In this document: one piece after another, positions 34,601-50,716 of the stretch
Numbering within the stretch: the first letter of the stretch is position 1
Layout of the letters: each line of letters starts with the position of its first letter
Source of the DNA: an uncultured bacterium
Lineage (GTDB): Bacteria; Nitrospirota; Thermodesulfovibrionia; Thermodesulfovibrionales; Dissulfurispiraceae
DNA length: 64,000 bases
Direction of reading: 5' to 3'
Assembly: GCA_937949555.1 (NCBI GenBank)
Contig: CALEDV010000036.1
Span: 1-64,000 of the forward strand
Notes under the pieces: model-generated
What the model was told of the DNA's origin: nothing
The model's database searches: none
Seen by the model: the letters and a program-made list of their open reading frames with translations, nothing else
Translations under genes and position numbers: made by a program

Positions 34601-37600
34601 GCCAAGTGTTTTTGCCGCCATTTAGTATCGTTGGCTATTTCCAACTTATTAAGATAAAGCTCCCCGAATTTACCCTTTGTTTTTAAAGGTACAGTAAGCC
34701 ATATCCAATCATCTTTTGTCCTTATTTTATTGCGATTTGCAAATTTAGTCTTGCTATTCTTATCTATCTGAACATGATCAAGAACAATAAAAATATCACT
34801 TATAGCAATACGATGGAAATAGCCAAGCCACGGCCAATAGGCGGGCTGCATTATAGTAGCCTTCACGGGCCATCCCCTATTAAGTCAATCCCCATGTTGC
34901 ATAGAAAACTTTTAGAATCAAATCCTACTTCACCATGAATGGACACTTCTAAAAGATTAAGATAGCAATCTTTTAATTTCAAACTTACGCCATTTATTTT
35001 ATTATTTTCAGTTGAACATGCGGCTTTATGAACATAAAACCTCATCCCCGACCACTTAACATACGGCAATGGATAGGGCTTTAAAAAAGCCCTAAGTTTT
35101 CTTGAACACTCCTTTAACGTGTCAATACCTATAAGTATCTCCCTGTAATTTTCTATATCAAGACTTTTACCATCTTTCAATATTGGTATCCCCTCAAAAT
35201 TTGACAGCGCAAGTTCAACAGATTTGAGGATATCTTGTGGTTGATAATTTATCAATATCCGCATTATATCTACTGATGATTGAAGATCAGAGATATGAAT
35301 CTCTCTCTGGATTATAATATTTCCTGAATCCATTTCAGGAGACATATAATGAATTGTATACCCTGCCTTTTGCTCTCCTGCCAATATTGTCTGCACAAGC
35401 GGATTTCTCCCCTTAAAATTAGGCAAAAGTGAGCTGTGTAAATTTATTGCCTTATATTTGTTTAAAACATAGCCAGGCAGTAGATATAGAAAATTGTTTG
35501 AAACCAATAAATCGGGTTTATAATAATCAAGCATATCAAGAAAACCCTGCTCTTTTACCATACTGCCGTCAGCATAATTAAGATTGTTTACAACGCAAAA
35601 CTCTTTAAGACAATTGCTTCGTTTATCTCCAATGCACAAAGGCACATCGTAACCTTCCCGCATTAATCTTGAGAGGGTTAAAACTCCTTCCTCAAAATTG
35701 CCCATGCAAATTACCCTACCCTTAGTTTTCTTAGTCAAGGTAATCAAGCAATATTAATCCGTCCTTACTGATGTTAGTTTTTAATCGTCTGCCTAAAATA
35801 TACTCTTTAAAATTAGGAGGAATTCCGGTTCCTGGTCTCTTAAAAGCAATATCACATTCAGTAATAGGGGTTCCCTTTTTGAGGTCTCTGGCAGCCACTA
35901 TACTTCTCCTTGTCAGTTTTCGCATCTCCATCTCTTTATCTGTTGGAATTAACTTCGATGAGCCCAGTGCCTTTTCTACAAATCTTACAGACTCTATCAA
36001 TTCGCGAAGCTCCTGCACATCAGCCGAAAACCAATGGTCTGGTCCTGATAAACTCTTATTAAGGGTAAAATGCTTCTCAATGACCTTTGCACCCAGAGCG
36101 ACCGAAGCGATAGCGGCTGACGTGCCAATAGAATGATCAGAAAACCCTGAAATAACTCCGAAAACCCTTTTTATAGATTCAATTTTGTTAAGATTCAACT
36201 CAGAGGCATCTGCCGGATATGACGATACGCAATGTAATACAACTATATCATTATTTCCGACTACTCTTATAGCCTTAATGGCATCTTCAATTTCTGACGC
36301 ATATGCCATGCCGGCAGAGATAATTAAAGGTATCTTTTTAGACGCGTAATAGCTTATCAGCTCAAGGTTTGTAAGATCGTCGGCTCCCACCTTTATTGCA
36401 GAAAGGCTCGTTAAGCTTAAAATAAAATCAAGGTCTGAAGGATTCTGAGGAGTAGTTAGAAAGATAATATTTTTTTTATAACAACATTCAATAATTTCTT
36501 TCCATGCACTTTCAGAAAACTCATACCGTTTAAACATCTCAAGCATAGACTCTATTACCTTCTTGCCTTGGGAGTAGTAGGTATATGTAGCTTTTGGATC
36601 TGAAATAAACTCTTCTGCTTTGAATGTCTGAAACTTTATTGCATCAGCACCGCATTTCTTTGCCGCCTCTATCATTTTCTTTGCCTTTTCAATATCGCCA
36701 TTATGATTTATTCCTGCCTCAGCTATAATGAAACATGGAGCGCCATCGCCGATATATTTTTTATTGCCAATCTTGATTTTCATTGCCATAAGATTTTAAC
36801 CGCCCTGTCCGCTCCAAATCCATCAACAATTGACAGCGATTTTTTACTCTTTGAAGTATAGTTTTCAATATCAGCTCCGTCCATTGTAATAAGAATATTT
36901 TCGGCTCTATCTTTGATTTCCTTTTTATAACCCTTGTAATTGTAGTCTGTGCCGAATTGATAGCCGTCAGGCACGACAAAATCCAAAGATTCAGCATTAA
37001 CAATTTCTATTGTTTCCTGCAAGCAAAAGCTATCATTAAGCTCATAAACATTAAAGACATCTTTTCTACTTTTTCCAAGTATTCTCTCGCTTTCACAATG
37101 TGTCGCAAATATGACCTCTCCACCCTGCTTTCTCCATGCACTGGCTAAAGCCAAAGACCCTACGATATGACCTGTGCCTATCTTAGAAAAAGCATCTGCT
37201 CTAATAAAGAGTTTCGGTTTTAATGTTCTCATTAACCAAGTCTTGAAGCAATTGTTTTGCCCTTTTCATATCCTGCATATCCAACAGTTTAATAGCTGCC
37301 TGCATCTCTTCACCTATCGTATCAAATATCTTTTTCTGAACTATATTCTTATTTATAAGTTCCAGCCAAGGCTTTTGCCTTAAAAGACCAATCAGTTCAG
37401 GCAGTCCAAAAAAATTGTTTTCGTAATAAAGATAATCATATATAGCGCATAACATAGCGTAATCTTCTTGGGTATCAAGGGTTATACGCAGATTAGGCGC
37501 TGCAAAAGATTTAGGAGCAGGCACATTATGTAATTTGAAAGTCTTTTTTTTAGTTTTATTGATATAAGGCGTTACATGCTCTTTCTCATACCATTCAGTA

Positions 37601-40600
37601 GCATTGTTAAAGGCACTTTCTAAAGCGTAAAACGAAAAAACCTCTACATCAAGACCATAAGGAAATGTTCTTTCTATATTGTTTGCGGTATAATCGGCCT
37701 TAGAATTTATATGCTCACTTATAGTCAAATCAATAACATTATGGTCAATACAAGGACAATCGCTTGTGACCCTTACAATCATGCTAACTTCAAAAGACTT
37801 TGCAGCCATATAATACCGTTCAAGAACATTCTCTTTGCTTCCCCTGAAAACATCTACCCCTTCTTTTTCAGCAATTTTAATTACAGGGATGTCTTCATCT
37901 CCAGTTGTTGTAGCAACAATTATCACATTTATCAATTTGGATTTTTTTAATCTTCTGATTACTTGTTCAAGAACTGTAACCTCACTGCCATATGGAAGTG
38001 GTTTTAAAACTTTATTCGGCAGCCGAGTTGACGAAGTCCTCGCCTGCACAATAACGCCTATTTTTTGCATTTCCATTGAGTAATGACCATTCACTTATAC
38101 AAATTTACCTTTTTCAACAAGAACATTTGATCTGTGAGATTATTATCGTCAATGTATGTATATCTCTTTTCCTTTATCAAGCTGATGTCAGAAAATGCGT
38201 CTCTATATAATTTCACAAATCGGTTTTCCAAAGGAGATTTGCTTGTCCTCTATATGACACTTCTTGATATTCATTAGCATAATATTCAAATCCCCAAATG
38301 TAACTTGAAGTGCATCGATAAATTTCGCCAATTGCCTTTAAAATATTGTTTGGATGTATATGGATGAGAACCCCTGATGTAAATACCATCCCAAAGGAAC
38401 CGTCCTTAAAGGGCAGGTTAAAAACGCTCCCCCTTAAAAAACTTATTCCCTGAGTCTCGTCTCTTCTTTTTGCAATTTCTAAAGCGTAATCAGACACATC
38501 AATTCCATACAACCTGCTAAATCCAAATTCTGACAAAAGGGCAAGCTGATTGCCTACATTGCAGCCGACCTCCAAAATCGGTATCGCTCTGTCCAAACCT
38601 CCTAAAAAATCCTTGTTCATTTGTCTTCGTGTTATGCCGAAATTCTTTTTATAAGTAACCTCCATTTCACGCAAATCAGAAATATTTCTATCCGTATATT
38701 GCCTTCCAAAATCTCCTGTCCAAAACTTGGTTTGTTGATTTATATTGCTATCCATTTATATACTCTCCCCGAATACTTTAAAAACTGTATCAATTATATA
38801 TGAAATTTCACTTTCTTTTAAATCCTGATAAATAGGCGGACTAAGCTGCTTTGCATAAAACTTTTCAGCCAAAGGACAAATTCCTGCTTTATACCCGAGC
38901 CTTCTATAAAAAGGATGAAAATATGCAGGAATGTAGTGGACCTGAACCCCTATGCCATTAGCCCGTAATATGCTCTTGGATAACCATCTGCATCAAGCAT
39001 CCTAATAAAATCATAAAACTCATCTAAACTATTTAATCCTGCCTCTATTAAATTGCTTTCTTTATGACAATATTTTTCATCAGGCAATTATCTCCTTTGA
39101 TACCTGTTTAAAAATACTGAGCATTTCCTGAGCCGTCCTCCTTGCCCCGTTTCCGTCAACCATCCCTTTGCCTTTTAAGCCCATATCCCTTCTTTTATCC
39201 GCATCTGCCAGCAAGCTTTGCGCAGCATCTCTTATATCCATTTCTGTAACCTCTTCATGCCAACCCAAGTTTACTACCACGCCTTCTTTTTCAAGTTCCT
39301 CCGCTATTTTTTTCTGGTTATCAGCAAGCACCATAATAATACTTGGAAGTCCGATGCAGCATCTCTCCCATGTGCTTGTACCGCCTGCACCTATGCCCAT
39401 ATCAGCAGAGGACATCAGTTCTGCCATATTATTAACATCAAAATGACAGGTCACATGAGGTATCTGTTTTGCCATGGTTATTATTTCATCTTTAAAAGGG
39501 TTTGATGCACCGATTACCACATCAACAGCAACATCGTCCCTATTAAGCAATTTTAAGGCCTTCAATACCTTGCCTGTTTCATTTGTTGGGTCTGCCCCGC
39601 CCATGAAAACAAGAATCTTTCTTGCCCTCCGATGCATCTCCCGCTTTAAATCCTTATATTTCAAAAATTCCCGTCGAAGTAGCACATATTTTGTGCCAAG
39701 AAGTAATTTTGTGTGTGCATCACAGTTATATCTCAATTCTGGGGCATAAATGTTTTGATTAAGAAGAATATCTGCGTGATAATGGGGTAAGTGGTTCATG
39801 TCATCTATAACGAGAAGGCGAATACCAGCCTCACGGATGGCTTTTTGGTAATCAGGGGTGAAGTGATAGCCGTCAAGGACAAGCCAAGTTGGCGCAATGT
39901 CAAATGCGAAAGATGAGAGGTGTTTGATCGTAGAAATAGTTTTCTCGATGTCAGATGGGTGGGGGTGTGGGTAGTCAATAGTGATTAGATCAAAGCCCTC
40001 TGTAATTATGCGATCACGCAATTTTTCACTTTCACAGTGGCTGATGAATGTGACTTTACCCCCTTTATCCTGCCAAGCCTGGGCCAAGGCGATACAGCGC
40101 ATGATGTGGCCTGTGCCGATTTGAACCGAGGCGTCGGCGCGGATGAAAAGTTCACCTTTCATTTAGCGCCTTCAGATGCAAAGCAGTATAGAGGAGTTCA
40201 GCCATCTCCCAAGCTTCATTTGTGTCTATGTCTGCTACAAAGTAACGGGTAACTATTATAGGCATTGAATCCTCCCCATATATATCTTTTTTTAATAGAA
40301 ATTTATCTGTATTAATCCAATAAAATTGGCCACAATCATTTAATCAATTTGTCTTTCATAATTCATTAAATACATCTTTTATGCCTTGTGTCACACATTT
40401 CAGATCTTCGTCCTTTATAGACGGATAAATGGGAATGCTCAACTGCCTTTGATAAAAATCCTCTGCCATAGGACATATCCCTCTTTCATATCCCATCCCC
40501 TGATAAGATGGATGCCAGTAAACCGGAATATAATGCACCTGAACCCCGACTCTTTTTTCTTTAAGTTTTGAAAATATCTCCTTCTTCTTGTGTTTGAACT

Positions 40601-43600
40601 CATCCTTAAGTCTTATTGTATATAAGTGATAGGAAGATGAAGCATATTGCCTTTCTGGTGGAATATCAAAATATGGATTGTCCGTAAATTCCATATCATA
40701 AAACCTTGCTATCTCTCTTCTTCTTTTAACAAATCTATCCAGCTTTTTTAATTGTGATATGCCCAACGATGCCTGAATGTCGGTCATGCGATAGTTGTAA
40801 CCTAAAAACTGCATCTCATAGTACCACTCACCGTCAGGCTCATTAATAAAATCTTTCTTTGTTATGCCGTGTGTCCTAAACATAAGCATCTTTTCATAGT
40901 AATCCTTATTATTCGTCAAGACTGCACCGCCCTCGCCTGTTGTGATATGCTTTACCGGATGGAAGCTAAAAACAGTCATATCCGAATACTTGCAGGAGCC
41001 AATCTTATTGCCCTTGTATTGCGCCCCAAGGGCATGGCAGGCATCCTCGATCACAAAAAGATCATTTTTTTTCGCAATTTCATGGACTTTTTCTAAATCC
41101 ACGGGATGCCCTGCATAGTGTATTGGGACTATCAACTTTGTTTTACTTGTAATCTTTTCTTCGATCTTTGAGGTATCAATGTTTGCTGTGTCATGTTCTA
41201 CGTCTACAAAAACCGGTTTAGCGCCAAGATATAAGCCAGCATTAGAGGTAGCAACAAAGGTGATAGGAGAAGTGATGAATTCATCCTTTTGAGACAACCC
41301 GCATGCAAAATATGAAGCATGCAAGGCAGATGTGCCTGAGTTAAACACTACGGCATACTTACAATCACAATATCTTGTAATAAGTAATTCAAATTGGCTT
41401 ATCTTATTACCTTGAGTTATGAGGTCAGCCTTTAAAACCTCTATTACCGAATAAATATCTGTGTCATCTATTGACTGTCTGCTGTATGGAATAAGACTCA
41501 TAGGGTCTTAGTTATTGCCTTTAATTCTTCCAAAGAGAGTTTCCATGTATTAGTGTCGGAACTATATTCAAAGCCTTCACTAACAGAAGTGACATCTTTT
41601 CCATCTAATTCCTTTGCCCAATAGCTGAAATCTGGTCTTATGAGGTAATAATCTCTGTATTCAAAGGTATTCCTTGCCTCATCCGATGAAATGAGGGTCT
41701 CGCGTATCTTTTCACCAGACCTAATACCGATAAATTTTATCTCACAATCAGGGGCTATTGCTTTTGCCAAATCCATAATATTCATGCTTGGGATCTTTGG
41801 AATAAATATCTCACCGCCAGTCATCTTTTCAAAGCATCTTAAGACAAATTCAACAGCCTGTTGTAAGGTTATCCAAAACCTCGTCATGCGAGGGTCAGTG
41901 ATTGTAATTGTACCTGTTGGCTTCTGTTTCATAAAAAGAGGCATTACGCTACCCCTACTGCCTAACACATTGCCATAACGGACTACACTAAAAATAGTAT
42001 GGTGTCTTGAACCTACATAGGCATTGCCTGCAATGAAAAGCTTTTCGGAACATAGCTTCGTAGCACCATAGAGATTAACAGGATTTACTGCTTTGTCTGT
42101 GCTGAGGGCAATTACCCTTTTTACCCCTTGATCAATGGCAGCCTCAATAATGTTTTCAGCGCCTAATATATTAGTTTTTACTGCCTCAAAGGGATTATAT
42201 TCAGCGGCAGGCACCTGCTTCAGAGCGGCGGCATGAATAATGTAATCCACCCCGTCAAATGCCCTATAGAGCCTGTCTTTATCCCTGACGTCTCCAAGAA
42301 AGTATCTCATACAGGGATACTGCTTTTCAGAAAAGATATGAGCCATCTCATACTGTTTCAATTCATCGCGGCTGAATATAATTAAACGCCTTGGCTCATA
42401 TCTTTTTAGGATAATCTCTGTACATTTCTTGCCAAAAGACCCAGTCCCGCCCGTAATCAATATGTCTTTGCCATTAAACAAAGCTATCCTCTGCTCCTCT
42501 TTGATAAAATCTTTCAAAAACTACATAAACCTTATCAATATCATCGTGAATAATCTCAGCAAATTTAAGCAGTTTTTTCTTCAGAAGATATGACCTGTCA
42601 CTGTCAATCAATCACATGCATGTAAGAATGCCTAAATACAGGACTAAAACAGAGTAACTCATCCAGAAGGCATAATTGATTTTAGATAAAAGCCCAGCAA
42701 ATTTATAACTATACATTTTGGAACTCCCTTGTTAGTTTCTCCTTTCTCTGCCCTTTAATCTCATTAGGGATACCTATGTTTTCTTATCTCTGATCTTCTC
42801 AAAGGTCTGTATGCCTATGGGGAGCTTCTTCATCATGATGTGGGTATATTGTAGCACAGTTAAGGTTGGGCTCTGTAGGAAGGGCAGTTGTAGGGGCGAT
42901 TGCCCACTCCATGGTATTAACCCCTACCAAATGGCCCTGTCATTGCTGCAAAAGAAAAAAAGGCAAGGGCAAGCCTTGCCCCTACTGTCGCCCCTTAGAC
43001 AGGCTCAGGGTGACAGACCATTGAAGGCGCTATATCGATGACCCACCTTTTGCCCATACCTTACCTCCTATGGTAGTTCTATCAAAGGTAATTTACCAAT
43101 ACCTTATGCCGCCCTCAATAATGCTGTCTTGCACCTTTATGTCTTTTGTCTTCGAGACTATGCACTTGTCCTTTGGTCCCCTTACCTCTGAGTCCTTAAT
43201 GATTAGCCTACTTTTTGAATCATCAACATAAATTTGATCATCACGGTTCTTCTCAACCTTACACCTCTCTATCTCTGCAGTGGAGGATGTGAGCCATATA
43301 CCAATATCTGCTACATTTGAGATTGAGGAGTCTTGTAATACAACTGTAGAACCATCGGCAGATATACATCTATATCCACCACTTAAGGTGCCCTTAAGGA
43401 CCTCTAATCTACCACCACCCTTTATCTCTATAAGCCCTTTTTCTTTTATTACACCCTTTGTGCTTACCTTGATGCCCCTCAGCCTCAAGGTGCCACCCTC
43501 TACCTCAAAGGCACACCCCCCCTTTGCCACCACCTCTGCACCATCAACACCCTCTAGGGTGTAATCCCCACCTGAGAGCCTTATAGGCCCATCTATCTCA

Positions 43601-46600
43601 TGCCTGCCTGTAAGCCTTATATATCCCTTACTTTTGAGGTATCTTGAAAGGTCTATATCACCGCCTTTATACAACAAACCACTTCCTCCATGCCCTTCAA
43701 GTTCCTCTATCCTTTTGGTTAGATTACTAATAGCTTCATTGAGTTGGATTATCTCTTGCTGGTTTTTTTTGATCTCTTTTATGACGTAATTATCTGTAAG
43801 CACCTGTAGATACATGTCAAAATACTTAAGGTCCACCTTTTCAAAGAGCACTTTGACAATCTCCTGTTGTAGGTCATCGAGCACATTTTTAAGTAGTTCC
43901 TTTAAAAATTCCCTCTTAAAGTTATCCATAAGGTGTTATACCCCCCTTTGATTTCTCATTAGATAGTCAATGTGTCTGGCATCAAGTAAGGCCAGTGCAA
44001 TGAGGTTCGTTACCACTACTGAGGGCATCTCCCCTGCAAGGGAGTAGATAACATGACATAGAGGATATAGTCTGGTGTCTAAGTAACTTTTTAAGCCTCT
44101 GACCTTTTCCCTGAGATCCGATGTCAAGTCCTCGACAAAATTATTATGCATCAGGGTCTGTAACCTCTTCTACCCTCGCACCCCCCATAAGCCTTTCACC
44201 CTTATATTTCAAGACCTGACCCCATCTTCTTCCTGAAAATACCTCACCAACTGATATATATTAACCAAAAATTTAATCTAAAGGAGGTTTGCTATGTTAA
44301 GGACTGTTTTCTATGGGGTCTTTTTGTCTCTCTTTGTATTAATCCAAACCCTTTATGCACAAGAGGTTTTTAAGATCGGATCACCACTGCCCATGACTGG
44401 TGCTGGAGCTGCCTTTGGTGAGAAATTCAAAAAGGCATACTCAATGGCAATTGATGAGATCAATGCAAAGGGCGGCATAAATGGCAAGAAGATAGAACTT
44501 GTTATTGACGATACACAGGCAAAGCCAGCGGTTGCAGTAACAAACGCAAAGAAACTCATCTCCTCTGATAAGGTCATAGCCCTTGTGGGCGGTTGGAGCA
44601 GTGGCGTTGCCCTTGCAGTGGGACCTGTTGCCCAAGACAATAAAACACCCTATCTGCTTGAGCATCCCGCCCTTGATGATATCACTCGTCAGGGACATGA
44701 TTATGTATTTAGGCTCCAACCTACAACAGGCATGTACAGTGCTGCCCTTGAGGATTTTCTTGAGAAAGTGGTATATGCACAGGAAAAGAGAAAACTCAAG
44801 GTGGCATATTTGTATGTGGACAACGCCTTTGGTCAAGGTGTTGCTAAATATGGTATTTTGCCCTATTTTAAGAACAAAAAAGACAAGTTTGATCTCCTAG
44901 TATCAGAGGCTTACAACGAGAAGGCTATGGATTACAAACCGCTCCTTTTAAAGGCAAAAAATGCTAACCCTGACATTGTGGTCTTGACATCATACCTTAC
45001 CGATGGGATTTTGCTTGCAAAACAGACAAAGGAAGTGGGTCTTCAGGCAAAGGTATTCTCTGGCACCGGTGCAGGCCACAGTATGCAAGATATCTATGAG
45101 AAAAGCGGAAAGGCCGTAGAGGGATATTTTAGCTCTGGACCTTGGCATGGTGCAATAAAATCACCTCAATGGAAAAAGTGGAGACAGGACTGGGAGAACA
45201 AGTATAAGTATGTCCCCGGGGAACATGAGATTGAGGGCTATGTGGCAATCTATGTGCTTGCTGAGGCCTTAAAAGGTGTCAAATCATCAGATATCATAAA
45301 GCAGAGAGAAGAACTCCAGCAATCTTTGAAAAAGATAAATATGGATACTATCTTTGGTAAGATAAAGTTTGAGAACTTCGAGGGATACACAAACCAAAAC
45401 AAGGCACAGGGCCTCACTGCCCTTGCCCAATGGCAAGAGGGCAAACTCTATCAGGTATGGCCAAAAGACGCTGCTGAAAGGGAATTTAAGTATTAGAAGG
45501 CACTGATTTTTTGCCTCAGCAATGCTTATTTCAATAGTAATAAACGGACTTCTTATAGGTTGCATATATAGCCTTATAGCCGTGGGACTAACAGTAATCT
45601 TCGGTGTCATGAGGATTATAAATATGTTCCATGGTGATGCAGTAATGCTCGGCATGTATGCAGCCTACTTTCTTCACGAGAAGTATGGTTTAAGCCCCTA
45701 TGTTGCAACTATTGTAACGGCCCCTATATTTCTTGCGGCAGGTATGGCTATATACAAAATACTTGCCCCTATCCCACCAAAGCAGCGTGAGATGAGCTCC
45801 CTGATTATTACGTTGGGAATATCCTTTGTAACAGCTACAACTGCAATGCTACTGTGGACTGCAGACTATAGGACCGTCAACCTGTCTTATTCTCAGGAGG
45901 TCTTTGACCTTTTGGGCACTCGCATAGGTTATCCTGCCCTAATATCCTCTATATTTTCACTACTACTTATAGGAGGTTTTTATCTGTTTATGACAAAGAC
46001 CTTTTTGGGTATGTCCATAAGGGCAACGGCAATTGACCCTACTACTGCATCGCTCTATGGTGTAAATGTGAAGATAACCTCTATGGTTACCTTTGGAATT
46101 GGGCTTGTATTGGCAGGTGTGGCGGGGGCCGTGTTGTCGCCTATTTTTTACATGTATCCCTTTGTAGGGTCAAACTTTGTCATAAAGGCCTTTACTATTG
46201 TTGTGCTTGGTGGTATGGGATCTGTCACAGGGGCCCTCATTGGTGGACTGCTTTTAGGTGTTTCTGAGGCATTAGCTAGCACCTTCTTGGAGTACTCAAT
46301 GAAGGACATCATCGCCTTTTTGATATTCCTTGGGGTGTTGATATTTAAACCCTCAGGTCTTTTAGGGGGCAGATCAAGGGTATGAAGTCATCAAAGGCAT
46401 ACATTGCCCTGCTGGTTGCGGTGCTTTTATTGTCACTTTTACCCCTTCTAATGAGCTCAGAAAAACATAAGTATCTCTACGATGTCCTTTTTACCCTTAA
46501 TATCCTTATCCTGTTATCTGTGTCATGGAACATCCTTGGAGGTTTTGCAGGGCAGGTATCCTTCGGACATGCCGGTTTTGTAGGTATGGGCGCCTATGCA

Positions 46601-49591
46601 GTAGCGCTGCTGCATCATCATCTACAACTATCACCCTGGGTTGCCATGCCCTTTTCAGGCATAACCGCTGTTATAGGCGCTATGCTTATTGGTTCAATTG
46701 CCCTCAATCTCCGGGGTCCCTTTTTTGCACTCTCCACCCTTGCCCTTGCAGAGGTGACTAAGCTGATTGTAGAGGGTTGGAGAGGATTTACAATGGGCAC
46801 TCAGGGGATAGTGATTGCCCAAACTGAATTGTTAGGCATAAAGACCACAGGGGGCTTATATTTCATAATTACCCTTTGGGCTGCAGGCTTTGCCCTCCTT
46901 ATCTCTTTGCTTATCAAAAACTCGAGATACAATTATTACTTTCTTGCGGTTGGTGAGAATGAGGATGCCGCAATCGCAGTGGGGATAAATGCACGTAAAT
47001 ATAAACTCTATGCGCTTCTTGTAAGTGCCTTTTTGGCAGGACTTGCAGGCGGGCTTATTGTGGCTCATACAGGCTTTGTTGACCCTGAGAGTGGTTTTGA
47101 CATGGTGAGGACTGTGGAACCAATATTTATAACCATTGTAGGTGGCATGGGCACTGTATTTGGTCCACTTATTGGGGCTATACTGCTTGTGCCTGCGGGT
47201 GAGTATCTGCGCACAGAGTTTACTAAGGCACACCTTCTATTTTATGGTGTTTTGCTTGTTGTATTTGCTCGATTTATGCCCAGGGGTATTATGGGTTTTT
47301 TCAGGAGAATCGGCAAATGACTCTCCTGGAGATTGAAAGGGCATCAAAAACCTTTGGCGGCATTACTGCCCTTGAGGACATCGATCTAAAGATTGATAAA
47401 GGACAAATCGTTGGTTTGGTCGGTCCCAATGGGGCTGGCAAAACAACCCTGATAAGCCTAATAACAGGTTATGAACCTGTCAGCAGCGGCAGGATATTTT
47501 ACAAGGGCAATGACATAACTAAGGTTCCAGTTTACAAGAGGTCCTTAATGGGCATAACAAGGACCTTTCAGGTCCCCCAACATTTTAAGTCCCTAACTGT
47601 ATATGAGAATATCCTCATACCCCTCCTCCTTAGAGACTCAGACACCGTCGCATCTAAGAGGGCTTACGAGATAGCTGACAGGATGTTTCTAACTGAAGAC
47701 CTCAACAAAGAGGCAGACTCCCTGTCAATAGGAAAACTAAAACTCTTGGAGATAGCAAAGGCCTATGCATCAAATCCAGAGTTGCTCCTTGTTGATGAGC
47801 CTGTAGGCGGCTTGAGCGCTGATAAGATGGATGCACTCATAGAAACTATAAGGGGCTTAAGAAAGGAGGGCATTACAATACTACTTGTAGAACACATCAT
47901 GAAGGCTGTGATGTCCTTGGTGGATAAACTCGTGGTGCTAAACTTCGGTAAGATCCTCGCACAGGGAAACCCAAAGGAAATAATGTGCCAACAGGAGGTC
48001 GTTGAGGCATATTTAGGAGAGGAATATGCTTGAAATAAAGGATCTAAGGGCAAGCTATGGCAAGCTTGAGGTCTTAAAAGGTATAACCCTTAAGATCCAA
48101 CAGGGTGAGATATTCTCAATTATAGGCCCCAATGGCGCAGGTAAGAGCACCCTGCTTAAGGCAATCACTGGATTGATGCCCCATATAGAAGGCAAAATAA
48201 ACTTTGCAGGGATAGATATTACGGGCCTACAGCCTCATCAAATTGCCGATATTGGGATTGCCCATGTTCAGGAGAGACACAGGGTCTTTGGCTCAATGAC
48301 GGTCAAGGAAAACCTGCTTATGGGCGCCTATATCAAGACCAAAAGGCGTTACATAGAAGAGAATCTCGAGTATGTCTTTGCACTCTTTCCAAGGCTAAAG
48401 GAGAGGCTGAACCAACAGGCAGGCACCCTCTCAGGGGGTGAACAGCAGATGCTTACTATAGGACAGGCATTAATGATGATGCCAAGGCTAATCTTGATGG
48501 ATGAGCCCTCTTTAGGATTAGCGCCTCTTCTAATCAACTCAATCTATGAATCCCTAAGAGAGCTCAACTCAAAGGGGATGACTATACTGCTTGTGGAACA
48601 AAATGTGAAAAAGGCACTTCAGATATCTCAGAGGGCTGCACTCATTGAAAACGGGGCTATAGCCTTTGAAGGCAGTAGTGAAGAACTCAGATGTAATGAG
48701 GAGATTACAAAGATATATCTTGGTTTGTGTTGATCAATCTAAGGCAGGCCCTTTTTATCCATAGGCTCAATGTGGACCATCACGTCCACTACCTCAGGCA
48801 GTTCTGCCCTTATGGCATCTTCAACCTCATGGGCTATCCTATGGGCATCTATAACTCGCATATCGGGTTGAACAAGTACATGAAGGTCTAAAAAGACATT
48901 GCCCTTTGCCCCCCTGGTCCTGATCTCATGGCACTCAATTACACCATTGTGGCTGCAGACGATCTCCTTTACCCTTATAGTATCGGTCTGGCTTTTATCT
49001 ATTAACACCTCAGCGGCCTCTTTGATTATGGTAATGCCTGTATAGGCAATAACTAACCCAATAGCAATCCCCGCTATGGAATCAGCCATATGAAATCCTA
49101 AGATATGGGCAATGAGCCCTACAATAACCCCAAGGGTCACATAGACATCTGAGAGTGTGTGCTTTGAATCAGCCAGGAGGAATTCAGACTGGAGCTTGGT
49201 GCCCATCTTTTTTTCATAAAGGACTACAAAGATATTGATGCAAAGGGTAACAAGCATGATAAAAACACTTTTATGATCTATCGCAGCCCCTTGTCCCTTT
49301 ATCAATGCCTCATAGACATTCTTGAAGATCTCAAAACAGGCAAAGAGCATTATCAAACCTATAAAGATCGTAAAGAGGGTCTCTAACTTTCTATGTCCAT
49401 AGGGATGGGTACTGTCTGGTGGATGACTTGCGAGCGTTATGGCAATTATGCCTACTACATTTGATACACCGTCAAAGAGCGAGTGAAAACCGTCTGAGAG
49501 TATAGCTACTGAGTCAGTCCAATATCCATAAAAGATCTTTGCCCCTGAGACTGATATATTGAGGGAAAGGGTAATCAGCAATACCCTTTTA

Positions 49592-50716
<1,125 letters not shown>
